Positions 26,304-33,883 are shown, counted from the first letter of the stretch. The stretch: 64,000 nucleotides of DNA from Pseudomonas sp. MWU13-2100 (GCF_023242365.1 NZ_JALLIX010000029.1:1-64000); one strand, 5' to 3'. A program made the numbers and translations. Notes: generated from the sequence alone by a model not told the origin.

Positions 26304-26474
26304 GAGTCAGGCGGCCTCTTGAAGGTCAATGGACAAGGAGCGAGGTCAGGGATCGCTCTGGGCTTCATCGGTCATCCACTTCAAGTGTTCAGTCTCTGGA
26401 GGAGCAGTTGTTGTAGGAACTTGATTGATGGACGCCATACTACCGATGGTAACGACGTTGTTCATTGACGAAAA

Positions 26475-26932
26475 TCAGACCGCAAGGACAAGTTTGGTGT
26501 GAATGGGCCTACAGTAATTGGTTGTATTTAAACGTGGTGGCTGGGTAATAACGTTCAGCCTTGTCGAGTTGTTAGAATTTCGATTTTTTTGAAGTTGCTG
26601 AATGTCAATTGGCTTCTGTATGTATTCATTGAATAGGGAACACCGGCATTTTCTTCGCACCTTCTCCGCAGGGTTGGCGGTGATGGCTATATTGACGCTG
26701 CCATTAAGGCTTTTCAGGATCTTGCAGTGAAACTCGCGTACGCGCTCGTCATCGTCAACGATCAATATGGAAAGCCAGTCGCTCTGCTTGGATTGACTTT
26801 CGGTGGTGGTGGTTTCCTTGGCCTGCTCTGCCTGCATTGAAAAAAATTAAGCATATCTGCCCCCGAAAACTCAAGGTCGGAGCAACTTTTTTCGACGCGG
26901 GCCAGTAGCTGTTTCATTTGCTCCGCAGTCAT
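26475..26932 (-). pseudogene. Receiver-domain gene broken by frameshift and internal deletion
   Basis: An ATG at 26932 with an excellent GAGGAAGG upstream starts 'MTAEQMKQLLARVEKSCSDL', but that frame soon leaves recognisable text near 26840. In the next frame a receiver domain starts: 'WLSILIVDDDERVREFHCKI' and 'LKSLNGSVNIAITANPAEKV'. It then jumps to 'FNEYIQKPIDIQQLQK', the end of the domain with the conserved Lys-Pro. The middle part, holding the phosphorylated Asp and the Thr/Ser switch, is missing. The tail has low-complexity text. It cannot be phosphorylated in the normal way. The frameshift site should be confirmed against raw reads. Confidence 0.6.
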
Positions 26933-26973
26933 GTTGTCCGCCTTCCTCGCGTATCGAGTGTCGTGTGCGTTTC

Positions 26974-27198
26974 TCAGCTTGATCCTTCGGTACGTGCAAC
27001 CTCGCTGCGCAGCGCATTGGCCAACTCTTCGCAGCATCGGTAATAGGTGCGCTCGGCGATCTTGACGGCTTTGAACCCTTCTTCCAGCGTGTCTTTCGGC
27101 GACTTGCTCAAGGCAGCGACCGTCGTGCGCCATGTTACGCGGGCGTTGTCTGCCTCGGTCAGGTAGGATTTCAAGAGATCCGCGTCAATCATCGTCAT
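26974..27198 (-). CDS. Small protein of unknown function
   Basis: A 74-residue soluble protein starting 'MTMIDADLLKSYLTEADNAR' and ending in TEGSS. It is largely helical by composition, with two Cys in 'YYRCCEELANAL'. AAGGAA lies 11 bases upstream of the ATG. It sits 41 bases before the start of the broken receiver gene on the same strand, so the two were probably co-transcribed. I do not recognise the family. A role as a small partner of the lost regulator is only a guess from position. Confidence 0.55.
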   Translation of the reverse strand: MTMIDADLLKSYLTEADNARVTWRTTVAALSKSPKDTLEEGFKAVKIAERTYYRCCEELANALRSEVARTEGSS

Positions 27199-27428
27199 GG
27201 AGAGCGATTCCTTTATGTGGTTTTTCTACGGCGGTCAGCCGGCGAGCGGGTCCACATTGGGGCTGCCGCCTGCATACTGATGAAAATCATTGTTGTCCAG
27301 GGGGTTGTCTCCGGTTGATCGCGTCTAGCCAATCCAGCGTGCCATCCCTGTCTTTTTCTTCGCTCAGCTTAGGGGGACACGAATGAACTGTCGAATCTTC
27401 GCACGGCTGATCGCCAAGGGCTGGTGTT

Positions 27429-28607
27429 ATGCCTGAAATTCTTCGATCCATTCCGCGCACAGTCTGGGCGCTGGGCTTTGTCAGCCTGTTCATGGATCTT
27501 TCTTCGGAGCTGGTACATGCCCTCTTGCCCGTCTACCTGGTGGGAACGCTGGGCGTCAGTATGCTGGCCGTCGGTATCATCGAGGGGGTGGCGGAGGCTA
27601 CGGCGCTGATCGTGAAAGTCTTTTCCGGGGCGCTCAGCGATTTTATCGGACGCAGAAAGGAACTGCTGATTCTCGGCTACGGCCTCGCGGCCCTGACCAA
27701 ACCGTTGTTCCCACTGGCGGCGTCGGCGCAGTTGGTGTTTACCGCGCGGATCCTCGACCGGATCGGCAAGGGGATACGTGGTGCTCCGCGGGATGCGCTG
27801 GTTGCGGATGTTGCTCCTCCCGCCATCCGTGGTGCCTGTTTCGGGTTGCGCCAGTCGATGGATACCATCGGCGCATTCCTGGGGCCGTTGCTGGCCATTG
27901 TGCTGATGATCGGCCTTGCCGGCGACATTTCCCGGGTGCTCTGGTTTGCAGTGATTCCCGCCGCGGTTGCCCTGGGGCTGCTGGTGTTCGGGGTCAGCGA
28001 ACCCCAGCATGAGGCGGGGAGAAAACCCTTGCGTTCGCCCATACGGCTCCAATCGTTGAGTCGATTTTCCCGCGACTACTGGTGGGTGGTGTCCATCGGT
28101 GCGGCATTTACCCTGGCGCGCTTCAGTGAGGCCTTTCTGGTCCTGCGGGCCCAGCAGGCCGGCTTCAGCGCGACATGGGTGCCGCTGGTGATGGTGGTGA
28201 TGGCCGGTTTCTACATGCTGTCGGCTTATCCGGTGGGCAGATGGTCGGACAGTGTCAGCCGAACGACGCTGCTCGGTGTCGGCCTGGTGTTGTTGATTCT
28301 GGCCGATTTCGCCCTGGCTGAAGTGCAATCGATTTCCGGGTTACTCCTGGGCGTCGCTTTGTGGGGGCTGCACATGGGCTTCAGCCAGGGCATCCTGGCC
28401 ACGCTGGTGGCGGACACTACACCCGCAGACCTGAAGGGCATGGCCTTCGGGGTGTTCAATTTGATCAGCGGGGTTGCCTTGCTAATGGCCAGTGTGATCG
28501 CCGGTTGGTTGTGGCAGGTCCATGGCGCGGCGGCGACGTTCTACGTTGGTGCTGCATTTTCGGCGGCAGCGTTGTGCCTGTTGTTCGCCAGGCGTCGTCG
28601 TGGATAA
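27429..28607 (+). CDS. Major facilitator superfamily transporter (DHA1-type)
   Basis: A 392-residue carrier with about twelve helices. Motif A is present as 'GALSDFIGRRKELL' between helices 2 and 3, and 'RILDRIGKGIRGAPRDALVA' lies in the loop after helix 4. The opening is 'PRTVWALGFVSLFMDLSSEL'. This pattern belongs to a Pseudomonas MFS subgroup often labelled drug or metabolite exporters; the substrate is unknown. It is followed by two small genes after 76 bases. It is intact and not near an obvious regulator. Confidence 0.88.
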   Translation: MPEILRSIPRTVWALGFVSLFMDLSSELVHALLPVYLVGTLGVSMLAVGIIEGVAEATALIVKVFSGALSDFIGRRKELLILGYGLAALTKPLFPLAASAQLVFTARILDRIGKGIRGAPRDALVADVAPPAIRGACFGLRQSMDTIGAFLGPLLAIVLMIGLAGDISRVLWFAVIPAAVALGLLVFGVSEPQHEAGRKPLRSPIRLQSLSRFSRDYWWVVSIGAAFTLARFSEAFLVLRAQQAGFSATWVPLVMVVMAGFYMLSAYPVGRWSDSVSRTTLLGVGLVLLILADFALAEVQSISGLLLGVALWGLHMGFSQGILATLVADTTPADLKGMAFGVFNLISGVALLMASVIAGWLWQVHGAAATFYVGAAFSAAALCLLFARRRRG

Positions 28608-28683
28608 ACCCTCTCCGCGCGGGGACACATTGCCGGAGCTCATGGGGCATACTCGGCGCCGCCGAAATGAAAAGGACCAAACC

Positions 28684-29058
28684 ATGTTGTTGAGTAAACG
28701 CGAGCAGGCGCAGATCGAGCGTCGCCTGGTTGCCTGCCTGACCGAGGCCTGCGAGATGGCCAAGGCCCGGATCCCGGGGTTTACCTGGCTGACCCACGAG
28801 GTGGACTTCGCGCACTTTCCCTCCAGCCTGCGGGTGACCTGGGTTTTCGACACCCGGGTCAACCGTGATCAAGCAATGGCCGGCGAGTCCGCTCGAGAGA
28901 TGCTTGAGCTGACCAGCGAAGCCTTGCGCGAGGCGGACGTCGAGCTCAAGCAGGTTGCGGCTCATCTGGCGTTCGACAGCGAGGAGCACTGCCGGCAGGT
29001 GAGCGCCGGTAACTGGCAGCGGCACCTTGCCCGCAGTCCGCGCCCGGAGCGCCACTGA
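28684..29058 (+). CDS. Conserved hypothetical protein
   Basis: From the ATG at 28684 the product is 124 residues, soluble, without a signal peptide. It opens 'MLLSKREQAQIERRLVACLT' and contains 'IPGFTWLTHEVDFAHFPSSL' and 'LRVTWVFDT', a regular alpha/beta pattern, then an acidic amphipathic helix. I do not know a function for it. It is three bases before the DUF1289 gene, so the two are translated from one mRNA. The upstream extension to 28522 overlaps the transporter gene and is not needed. Confidence 0.7.
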   Translation: MLLSKREQAQIERRLVACLTEACEMAKARIPGFTWLTHEVDFAHFPSSLRVTWVFDTRVNRDQAMAGESAREMLELTSEALREADVELKQVAAHLAFDSEEHCRQVSAGNWQRHLARSPRPERH

Positions 29059-29061
29059 ACC

Positions 29062-29244
29062 ATGGCCAAGGACATCGACAATCCCTGTATTTCCGTGTGC
29101 CAGCTCAACAGCGAAATGTGCCTGAGCTGTGGCCGCTCCAAGGAAGAGATCAAACAGTGGAAACGCATGAAGCGCCCGGAAAAAATGGCCGCGGTGCAAC
29201 GTGCGACCCTGCGCCTGAAAAGCCTGCAGAAAAAGAAGCGTTAA
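29062..29244 (+). CDS. DUF1289-family Cys-rich small protein
   Basis: A 60-residue protein with the DUF1289 signature 'NPCISVCQLNSEMCLSCGRS', which holds four Cys that may bind a metal or iron-sulfur cluster. It is followed by a basic tail ('LRLKSLQKKKR'). The family is widespread in proteobacteria and has no agreed role. It is translationally linked to the 124-residue gene upstream. The ATG is at 29062. Confidence 0.9.
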   Translation: MAKDIDNPCISVCQLNSEMCLSCGRSKEEIKQWKRMKRPEKMAAVQRATLRLKSLQKKKR

Positions 29245-29369
29245 TCCGCGTCAAAGTCCGTGGAGCGGGTCAGCGCTTCCCAGGCGTCGAGCTGCGCGGC
29301 ATCGCTGGCGAGCTTTTCCCGAACCAGGCCGAGTGCGTCACTACCCAGGAGCAGATGAGCCGCCGGCAT
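29241..29369 (-). pseudogene. C-terminal remnant of a short-chain dehydrogenase
   Basis: On the leftward strand 42 codons read 'PAAHLLLGSDALGLVREKLA', then 'QLDAWEALTRSTDF' before a TAA. This is the usual ending of SDR oxidoreductases (PLRL.LG.DA....R.KL.....WE...STDF). Nothing of the Rossmann core or the catalytic Tyr-x-x-x-Lys is present to the right, where AT-rich sequence starts abruptly. The stop overlaps the DUF1289 stop. It marks the edge of an ancestral gene lost when the adjoining region was replaced. Confidence 0.6.
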
Positions 29370-29709
29370 AAAACTTGCGCAGAAACGACCGGATACTCAT
29401 TTTTTTGGAGTGTGCTCAATGAACGCTGAAAACATATTGTTACGATTTATTTGAGAGTTATTGGGTAAATATTTTCCTGGGCTGTTTGAGTTTGAGTGGT
29501 CGGGGGGGTGTTGCAGGTGAGGTGTGTAATCTTTTCGCTATCCTGCGTGTAAGTTGTGTTGGTTGTGTTTTAAAAAGTCAGTGTATTCAGAGGGTTGCAA
29601 GTGGGGTTTTAAGTTCATTGTTTTAATGTGCGGTGGACATCTTTCTTATTTGAGCTAGGTTAAAAGTTCTCCCTGAGTTGGAGAGATTTCTTTCAAAGGA
29701 GTGAGAAGA
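29370..29709. other. AT-rich leader of the chitinolytic pair
   Basis: About 340 bases, much more AT-rich than either flank, between the dehydrogenase remnant and the LPMO gene. It should contain the promoter of the LPMO-chitinase pair. No clear operator was found. AGGAG at 29696-29700 is the LPMO ribosome-binding site. The composition shift at both ends supports recent acquisition of the pair. Confidence 0.5.
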
Positions 29710-30345
29710 ATGAACAAACCGTTGTCGAAACCTGAACTTAAACATGGCCGTGTTGTTTCGCCTGCCAGCCGTGGGTCGGTGGCCGTGGAACTGGGGCTGC
29801 TCGGTACCTGGCAGGTCAATGAAATGGAGGGCGGGAAGAATTTTCCGGCGCTCACCGCCGGGCCGTTCGCCAAACCGTTTGAAACCGATGACCAGAGCGT
29901 CGTCCCACCCGCTGACGGTTATATCCTCAGCGGCGGGAAAAACGATGCGCGTGACTGCATCAACTTCACCGACGAGGAATTGAGCAAGAAGCTCAATCGT
30001 CCTTATGTCTGGCCGCTGTTGAACGTCAATCCGGGGCAGGCCTTTCAGGTGCAGTGGGAGTACACCGCCGCCCACGTCACCCGGGGCTATCGCTGGTTCA
30101 TCACCAAGGATGGCTGGGACCCGAAACAACGCATCAGCCGTGCACAGCTCGAGGCCAGGCCGTTTTACGAGGACTTCTACACCCAGGTGCCTTACTACCA
30201 GCACAGCGATGAGCTGAAGGCCAAGGTGGAGCACGAGGTGAAACTACCGACGGGCAAGCAGGGCCGGCACGTCATTGTCCTGTTGTGGATCGTCGCCAAT
30301 ACCGGCAACGCCTTCTACCAGGCGTTTGACGTGGACTTCAAATGA
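29710..30345 (+). CDS. AA10 lytic polysaccharide monooxygenase (chitin-active type)
   Basis: A 211-residue protein from the ATG at 29710. LPMOs cut crystalline chitin by oxidation with a copper held by the N-terminal His and a second His. Both are visible: His12 in 'KHGRVVSPASRG' and His122 in 'EYTAAHVTRGYRW', with Phe in 'FYQAFDVDF' at the end as the likely axial residue. In active LPMOs the His is the first residue after signal cleavage. Here only 11 polar residues precede it and there is no hydrophobic signal, so maturation must follow another route. The chitinase gene follows 49 bases later. Confidence 0.88.
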   Translation: MNKPLSKPELKHGRVVSPASRGSVAVELGLLGTWQVNEMEGGKNFPALTAGPFAKPFETDDQSVVPPADGYILSGGKNDARDCINFTDEELSKKLNRPYVWPLLNVNPGQAFQVQWEYTAAHVTRGYRWFITKDGWDPKQRISRAQLEARPFYEDFYTQVPYYQHSDELKAKVEHEVKLPTGKQGRHVIVLLWIVANTGNAFYQAFDVDFK

Positions 30346-30394
30346 CCTCGCCGCTGCTCAATCGCTCTCATGCAAATTTCTAAGGGACTGGAAT

Positions 30395-31444
30395 GTGACC
30401 ACAATCGATTTTTCACTGCTCAAATCCAAGGCCAGCGATGCGGCGTCGGCGATGCCGAGCCTGGCCGGCAAGAAAATCCTCATGGGTTTCTGGCACAACT
30501 GGGCCGCGGGGCCAAGTGATGGCTACCAGGGCGGGAAGTTCGCCAACCTGGCGCTGACGGATGTGCCCACGGAGTACAACGTGGTGGCCGTGGCCTTCAT
30601 GAAAGGCAACGGCATTCCGACGTTCAAGCCGTATAACCTTTCGGATGCGGAGTTCCGCCGCCAGGTCGGTGTCCTCAACGCTCAGGGCCGTGCCGTGCTG
30701 ATTTCGCTGGGGGGCGCCGATGCCCATATCGAGCTGCACAAGGGCTCCGAGCAGCCGCTGGCCAACGAAATCATCCGCCTGGTGGAAACCTATGGTTTCG
30801 ACGGGCTGGATATCGACCTGGAACAGAGTGCCATCGACTATGCCGACAACAAGGCGGTGTTGCCCGCGGCCCTGAAACTGGTGAGGAACCATTACAAGGC
30901 CGAGGGCAAGCACTTCATCATCAGCATGGCGCCCGAGTTTCCTTATCTCACCACCAGCGGCAAGTACGTCGATTACATCACCGCGCTCGACGGCTACTAC
31001 GACTTCATCGCGCCGCAGTATTACAACCAGGGCGGCGACGGGGTCTGGGTGCCGGAAGCCAACGGGGGCAGTGGGGCCTGGATCGCGCAGAACAACGATG
31101 CAATGAAGGAAGATTTCCTCTACTACCTGACCGATAGCCTGGTCACGGGGACGCGGGGCTTTACCCGGATTGCGCCGGACAAGTTCGTCATTGGCCTGCC
31201 GACCAATAACGACGCGGCGGCAACCGGGTATGTGATCGACCCGGCGGCGGTGGTCAATGCGTTCAAGCGGCTGGAGGCCGCCGGCCATTCCATCAAGGGC
31301 CTGATGACCTGGTCCATCAACTGGGACCAGGGGCTGAGCAAGCAACAGGTGCCTTACAACTGGGAGTTCCGCAATCGCTACGCACCGCTGATTCATGGTG
31401 CGCAGGGGGCGGCTGAAGTGCCAGTGGGCAAGCGACTGGCTTGA
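30395..31444 (+). CDS. GH18 family chitinase
   Basis: The GTG at 30395 is preceded by TAAGGGA at seven bases and gives 349 residues. The catalytic motif is 'YGFDGLDIDLEQ' (DGLDIDLE at 136-143, Glu143 the acid). Substrate-site strands 'VLISLGGADAH' and 'FIAPQYYNQGGDG' follow the usual order, and 'LMTWSINWDQG' holds the terminal Trp. No signal peptide or chitin-binding module is present. It probably forms an operon with the LPMO. Similar signal-less chitinases in other gammaproteobacteria leave the cell by holin-type or unknown routes. Confidence 0.92.
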   Translation: MTTIDFSLLKSKASDAASAMPSLAGKKILMGFWHNWAAGPSDGYQGGKFANLALTDVPTEYNVVAVAFMKGNGIPTFKPYNLSDAEFRRQVGVLNAQGRAVLISLGGADAHIELHKGSEQPLANEIIRLVETYGFDGLDIDLEQSAIDYADNKAVLPAALKLVRNHYKAEGKHFIISMAPEFPYLTTSGKYVDYITALDGYYDFIAPQYYNQGGDGVWVPEANGGSGAWIAQNNDAMKEDFLYYLTDSLVTGTRGFTRIAPDKFVIGLPTNNDAAATGYVIDPAAVVNAFKRLEAAGHSIKGLMTWSINWDQGLSKQQVPYNWEFRNRYAPLIHGAQGAAEVPVGKRLA

Positions 31445-31454
31445 GCTGAAAAAC

Positions 31455-31480
31455 AAAACCCGGCCACTACGCCGGGTTTT
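31455..31480. terminator. Bidirectional intrinsic terminator
   Basis: AAAACCCGGC-CACTAC-GCCGGGTTTT forms a perfect 10-bp stem with A- and T-rich ends, between the convergent chitinase and lipoprotein genes. It can end transcription from both sides. Confidence 0.88.
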
Positions 31481-31497
31481 GCTTTATCTGTGCTGGC

Positions 31498-31707
31498 TTA
31501 GTAGCGCCAATGCCCAGGCACCCAGATCCATTGATTATGCCCCCAGCGATAATGTCCGGCGACCCAGTGATAACCCGGTGCGGGCATGACCGGTACGACT
31601 TCGACAATCGGCGGCGGTCGGCGCGGATGCACGGGCTCGACAATGCAGCCGGCCAGTGAGGCAGCCATCAGGGGGGCGATAAGCGCGGTCTTGAATATTC
31701 GCAACAT
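31498..31707 (-). CDS. WxxGxW-repeat lipoprotein
   Basis: From the ATG at 31707 (AAGGAG six bases upstream) it has 69 residues. The signal ends in a lipobox 'MAASLAGCIVEPVHP' with the acylated Cys near 21. A Pro-rich linker leads to two aromatic repeats, 'YHWVAGHYRWG' and 'WIWVPGHWRY', the YxWxxGHW type found in small envelope proteins of unknown role. It has its own promoter-like motif at 31762-31791, shared with two other genes here, and so probably belongs to the regulon of the neighbouring ECF sigma factor. Confidence 0.85.
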   Translation of the reverse strand: MLRIFKTALIAPLMAASLAGCIVEPVHPRRPPPIVEVVPVMPAPGYHWVAGHYRWGHNQWIWVPGHWRY

Positions 31708-31761
31708 TGCGTAACTCCTTGCGGGGCATTTAGTTGTCGCCTTGTTGGCGGGCTTCAAGCA

Positions 31762-31791
31762 TTAAACGTTGCCACACGCAAAATCCGTCGC
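31762..31791 (-). promoter_or_regulatory. ECF-type promoter motif, copy 1
   Basis: Read leftwards: GCGACGGATT, 13 bases, CGTTTAA. It starts three bases after the stop of the periplasmic-sensor gene and ends 55 bases before the lipoprotein ATG. The same two boxes occur at 33729-33759 and 33853-33883 with 14-base spacing. The layout fits an ECF -35/-10 pair. Confidence 0.65.
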
Positions 31792-31793
31792 GA

Positions 31794-32273
31794 TTACAGG
31801 TTTTTCTGCGGCCCCTTGCCTTTGCCCTGCGCGCGAAAGTACAGCGAGTCGACCAGCTTGCGCCGTTCCTCCTGGGGCAGGGTGCTGGCGAATTCCGCCA
31901 GGGTGTTGTCCACCAGCGAACGGAGTGAGGCATCCGCCTCGCGGGCCTTGCCCAGATCCGCCAGCAAGGCCGGCCGGTCCAGTGTCGGTGCTTCAAGTTG
32001 CTTGATCACATCCTGACGGGCCTGGCGTCCCGCCATGATCAGCGGCTGGCTATCGGCTCGATTGCGTCGCAACAGCTGACGCAGTTCACGTTGTCGTGAC
32101 TCCGGCAGCTGCACCATTGCCTGGCGCAAACCGTGCTGGTTGATGGCCGCCATGGCCGGTTTGGTATTGACCAACCAATGGTACACGCCACCGCCGATGC
32201 CACAGATCAGGAAGACATTGAGCATCAACGACATCAGGAGGAAGTTCTTGAGGGGCTTGGACGGTTGACTCAT
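31794..32273 (-). CDS. Membrane-anchored periplasmic sensor of the metal-resist/CnrX-like type
   Basis: A 159-residue protein with one N-terminal membrane helix (about residues 9-30, 'NFLLMSLMLNVFLICGIGGG') and a helical periplasmic domain rich in Arg, Gln and Leu ('VQLPESRQRELRQLLRRNRA'; 'FASTLPQEERRKLVDSLYF'). This resembles the Metal_resist/CpxP-Spy-like family, whose CnrX member controls a sigma factor. Its start overlaps the anti-sigma-like gene by four bases. It probably senses envelope stress or a metal and feeds the anti-sigma protein. The ligand is unknown. Confidence 0.78.
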   Translation of the reverse strand: MSQPSKPLKNFLLMSLMLNVFLICGIGGGVYHWLVNTKPAMAAINQHGLRQAMVQLPESRQRELRQLLRRNRADSQPLIMAGRQARQDVIKQLEAPTLDRPALLADLGKAREADASLRSLVDNTLAEFASTLPQEERRKLVDSLYFRAQGKGKGPQKNL

Positions 32274-32707
32274 TGCTCGCTTTCCTCGGCGTTTACAGTG
32301 AAGACGATGTCGGCATCGCCCTGGTCGAAGACGCTCGGCAGCGCTTCGGATGCGCCGGGCAGCGGCAGGCTCAAAGAGGCCACCAGTATCCCGGTGGCAA
32401 TACCCGCCAGGCCCACGCCGACAAAGCCGACCCGGGAAAGCCAGTCGGCATAGCGGCTCCAGAACGACTCCGGCCTGTCCGGGATCGCGGAAGCGGCGAT
32501 ACGTCGGGCCAGTGCCGGGTCGGGGGGCGCCAGGTGATAGCTGTCGAGCAGGCTGTCGAGCTGTCTGGCCTGTTGCAGCACCTGGAGCGACGCTGCATCG
32601 TTACGTTCGAGTAACGCCTGGGCGGCGCTGCGCTCGGCGGCCGGCCAGCGTTGCAGGTCAGCGCCGTAAGCGTCGGCCAGGTAGGCAAATCGTTCGGGCG
32701 TCATCAT
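32270..32707 (-). CDS. Probable single-pass anti-sigma factor
   Basis: A 145-residue protein: a cytoplasmic helical part (residues 1-90, 'MTPERFAYLADAYGADLQRW' then 'AAEAR'-like helices) with one membrane helix near 'GFVGVGLAGIATGILVASL' (about 97-115) and a short periplasmic tail. The topology, and overlaps of four bases with both the sigma gene upstream and the sensor gene downstream, are those of ECF anti-sigma proteins such as CnrY. No zinc motif (HxxxCxxC) is present. Function is inferred from context and topology. Confidence 0.72.
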   Translation of the reverse strand: MMTPERFAYLADAYGADLQRWPAAERSAAQALLERNDAASLQVLQQARQLDSLLDSYHLAPPDPALARRIAASAIPDRPESFWSRYADWLSRVGFVGVGLAGIATGILVASLSLPLPGASEALPSVFDQGDADIVFTVNAEESEQ

Positions 32708-33318
32708 CTTCCCCTTCCCAGGCTATCTGGGCCGTGCGTTTCGGCAAGGTGGCTGCGCAGGTTGCGCCTGGCCCGCGACAGCAGGCTTTCCAGTGCATCG
32801 ACGCTGATATTCATCAGCGCCGCCGCTTCGATGTTCGACAGCTCCTGGTAGTACTGCAACACGATGGCCTCACGCTGACGATCGGGCAATGCGGCCAGTG
32901 CAGCGGCCATCTGTTCACTGCGCGCGGTCGCCTCCAACTGTTCATCGGGGCGTGGCGCGCTGTCGAGCGGTTCGCTGCCGGGCTCGTCGTCCTCCAGCGG
33001 GCGCTCCTTGCGCTTGCGCAGGCGGTCGTGACAGAGGTTCAGTACCACCCGGTGCAGCCAGGTGTCGAAACGGGCCTCGCCGCTGCGCCAGTTCGCCGCC
33101 TGTCTCCAGATGCGCAGAAAGCTTTCTTGCGCCACATCCTTGGCCTCATCGGCATCGCCCAGTATCCGGCTGGCGAGGGCGAGCAAACGCGGCAGCTTGC
33201 GCGACACCATCTCGTTGACGGCGGCCGGCTCCTTGTTGCCAATACGGGCCAGTAGCTCAACATCCGGATCAATTTCTTTCAATCGGTCAAGTCTCGGTCC
33301 GGTGATGGGGTCGGGCAT
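32704..33318 (-). CDS. ECF RNA polymerase sigma factor
   Basis: A 204-residue sigma-70 of the extracytoplasmic-function class. Region 2 is 'LASRILGDADEAKDVAQESF' with 'LRIWRQAANWRSGEARFDTW', and 'LHRVVLNLCHDRLRKRKE' follows. Region 4 is 'ALAALPDRQREAIVLQYYQE' with 'LSNIEAAALMNISVDALESL', 'LSRARRNLR'. It is followed by overlapping anti-sigma and sensor genes and preceded, in the same direction, by a WxxGxW-repeat gene with an ECF-like promoter. The set is probably autoregulated. It is CnrH/RpoE-like. Confidence 0.95.
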   Translation of the reverse strand: MPDPITGPRLDRLKEIDPDVELLARIGNKEPAAVNEMVSRKLPRLLALASRILGDADEAKDVAQESFLRIWRQAANWRSGEARFDTWLHRVVLNLCHDRLRKRKERPLEDDEPGSEPLDSAPRPDEQLEATARSEQMAAALAALPDRQREAIVLQYYQELSNIEAAALMNISVDALESLLSRARRNLRSHLAETHGPDSLGRGR

Positions 33319-33323
33319 GACAA

Positions 33324-33353
33324 GGCCGGGCGGTGCAGTGGCGCCGCCCGGCC
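33324..33353 (-). promoter_or_regulatory. Intercistronic hairpin between the WxxGxW gene and the sigma gene
   Basis: A 10-bp all-GC stem (GGCCGGGCGG / CCGCCCGGCC) with a 10-base loop sits six bases before the sigma start. Without a uridine run it is not a full terminator. It is well placed to reduce read-through from the envelope-protein gene and keep sigma levels low. Confidence 0.6.
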
Positions 33354-33359
33354 CGGGGT

Positions 33360-33683
33360 TCAGCGGATCCAGTGTCCTTCTATCCAGCGCCAGTTGGGTC
33401 CGCGCGGTTCCCAGTGACCCGGCTCCCAGCGTGCATTGCGCATCACCCGCTGCCAGTGGCCGGGGACCCAGGCGTAACCTCGACCCTCCCAGCGCCAGTG
33501 GCCACGGTCCCAGGCGTAGCCGGGGCGCTCCATGGGAACCGCCTCGACGCGCATGGGCGGTGGCGCTTCGCGGATAATGACTTCGGTCTGAGCAAAGCTC
33601 GGCGTACTGGTCAGCGCGGCGAACGCCAGCGGGATCAGCAGGAGGGCATGGCGCAATTTGGCCAGGGGTCGTGTAGATCTCAT
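33360..33683 (-). CDS. Secreted WxxGxW-repeat protein
   Basis: A 107-residue protein with a signal peptide ('HALLLIPLAFAALTSTPSFA', cleavage before QTEV). The mature part has four aromatic repeats: 'GYAWDRGHWRW', 'GYAWVPGHWQR', 'ARWEPGHWEP' and 'WRWIEGHWIR'. Such YxWxxGHW repeats occur in periplasmic or outer-membrane proteins of unknown function and probably bind a repetitive ligand or each other. It is the first gene of the ECF operon. Its promoter-like motif is at 33729-33759. Confidence 0.88.
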   Translation of the reverse strand: MRSTRPLAKLRHALLLIPLAFAALTSTPSFAQTEVIIREAPPPMRVEAVPMERPGYAWDRGHWRWEGRGYAWVPGHWQRVMRNARWEPGHWEPRGPNWRWIEGHWIR

Positions 33684-33728
33684 GACAACTCCTTCAGGCT
33701 GCGTACGAAAGTGAACGCTGCTGATGAG

Positions 33729-33759
33729 TTGAACGATAGGTGCCGGGGAAATCCGTCGC
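33729..33759 (-). promoter_or_regulatory. ECF-type promoter motif, copy 2
   Basis: Read leftwards: GCGACGGATT, 14 bases, CGTTCAA, ending 46 bases before the WxxGxW gene start. It faces copy 3 across about 95 bases, so the ECF factor probably drives both divergent transcripts, including its own operon. Confidence 0.65.
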
Positions 33760-33852
33760 GAGAAAAATCATTTTTTATCGATACATGCTGAAGGACGTGC
33801 GACGGCAGTATTGCCCAGGGAAGCTGGGCACTTGATGAAATTGTTCAGGGCA

Positions 33853-33883
33853 GCGACGGATTGTTTGCCGCTGTCACGTTCAA
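33853..33883 (+). promoter_or_regulatory. ECF-type promoter motif, copy 3
   Basis: GCGACGGATT, 14 bases, CGTTCAA on the plus strand, 82 bases before the ATG of the 49-residue lipoprotein. Box sequence and spacing equal those of copy 2. Confidence 0.65.
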
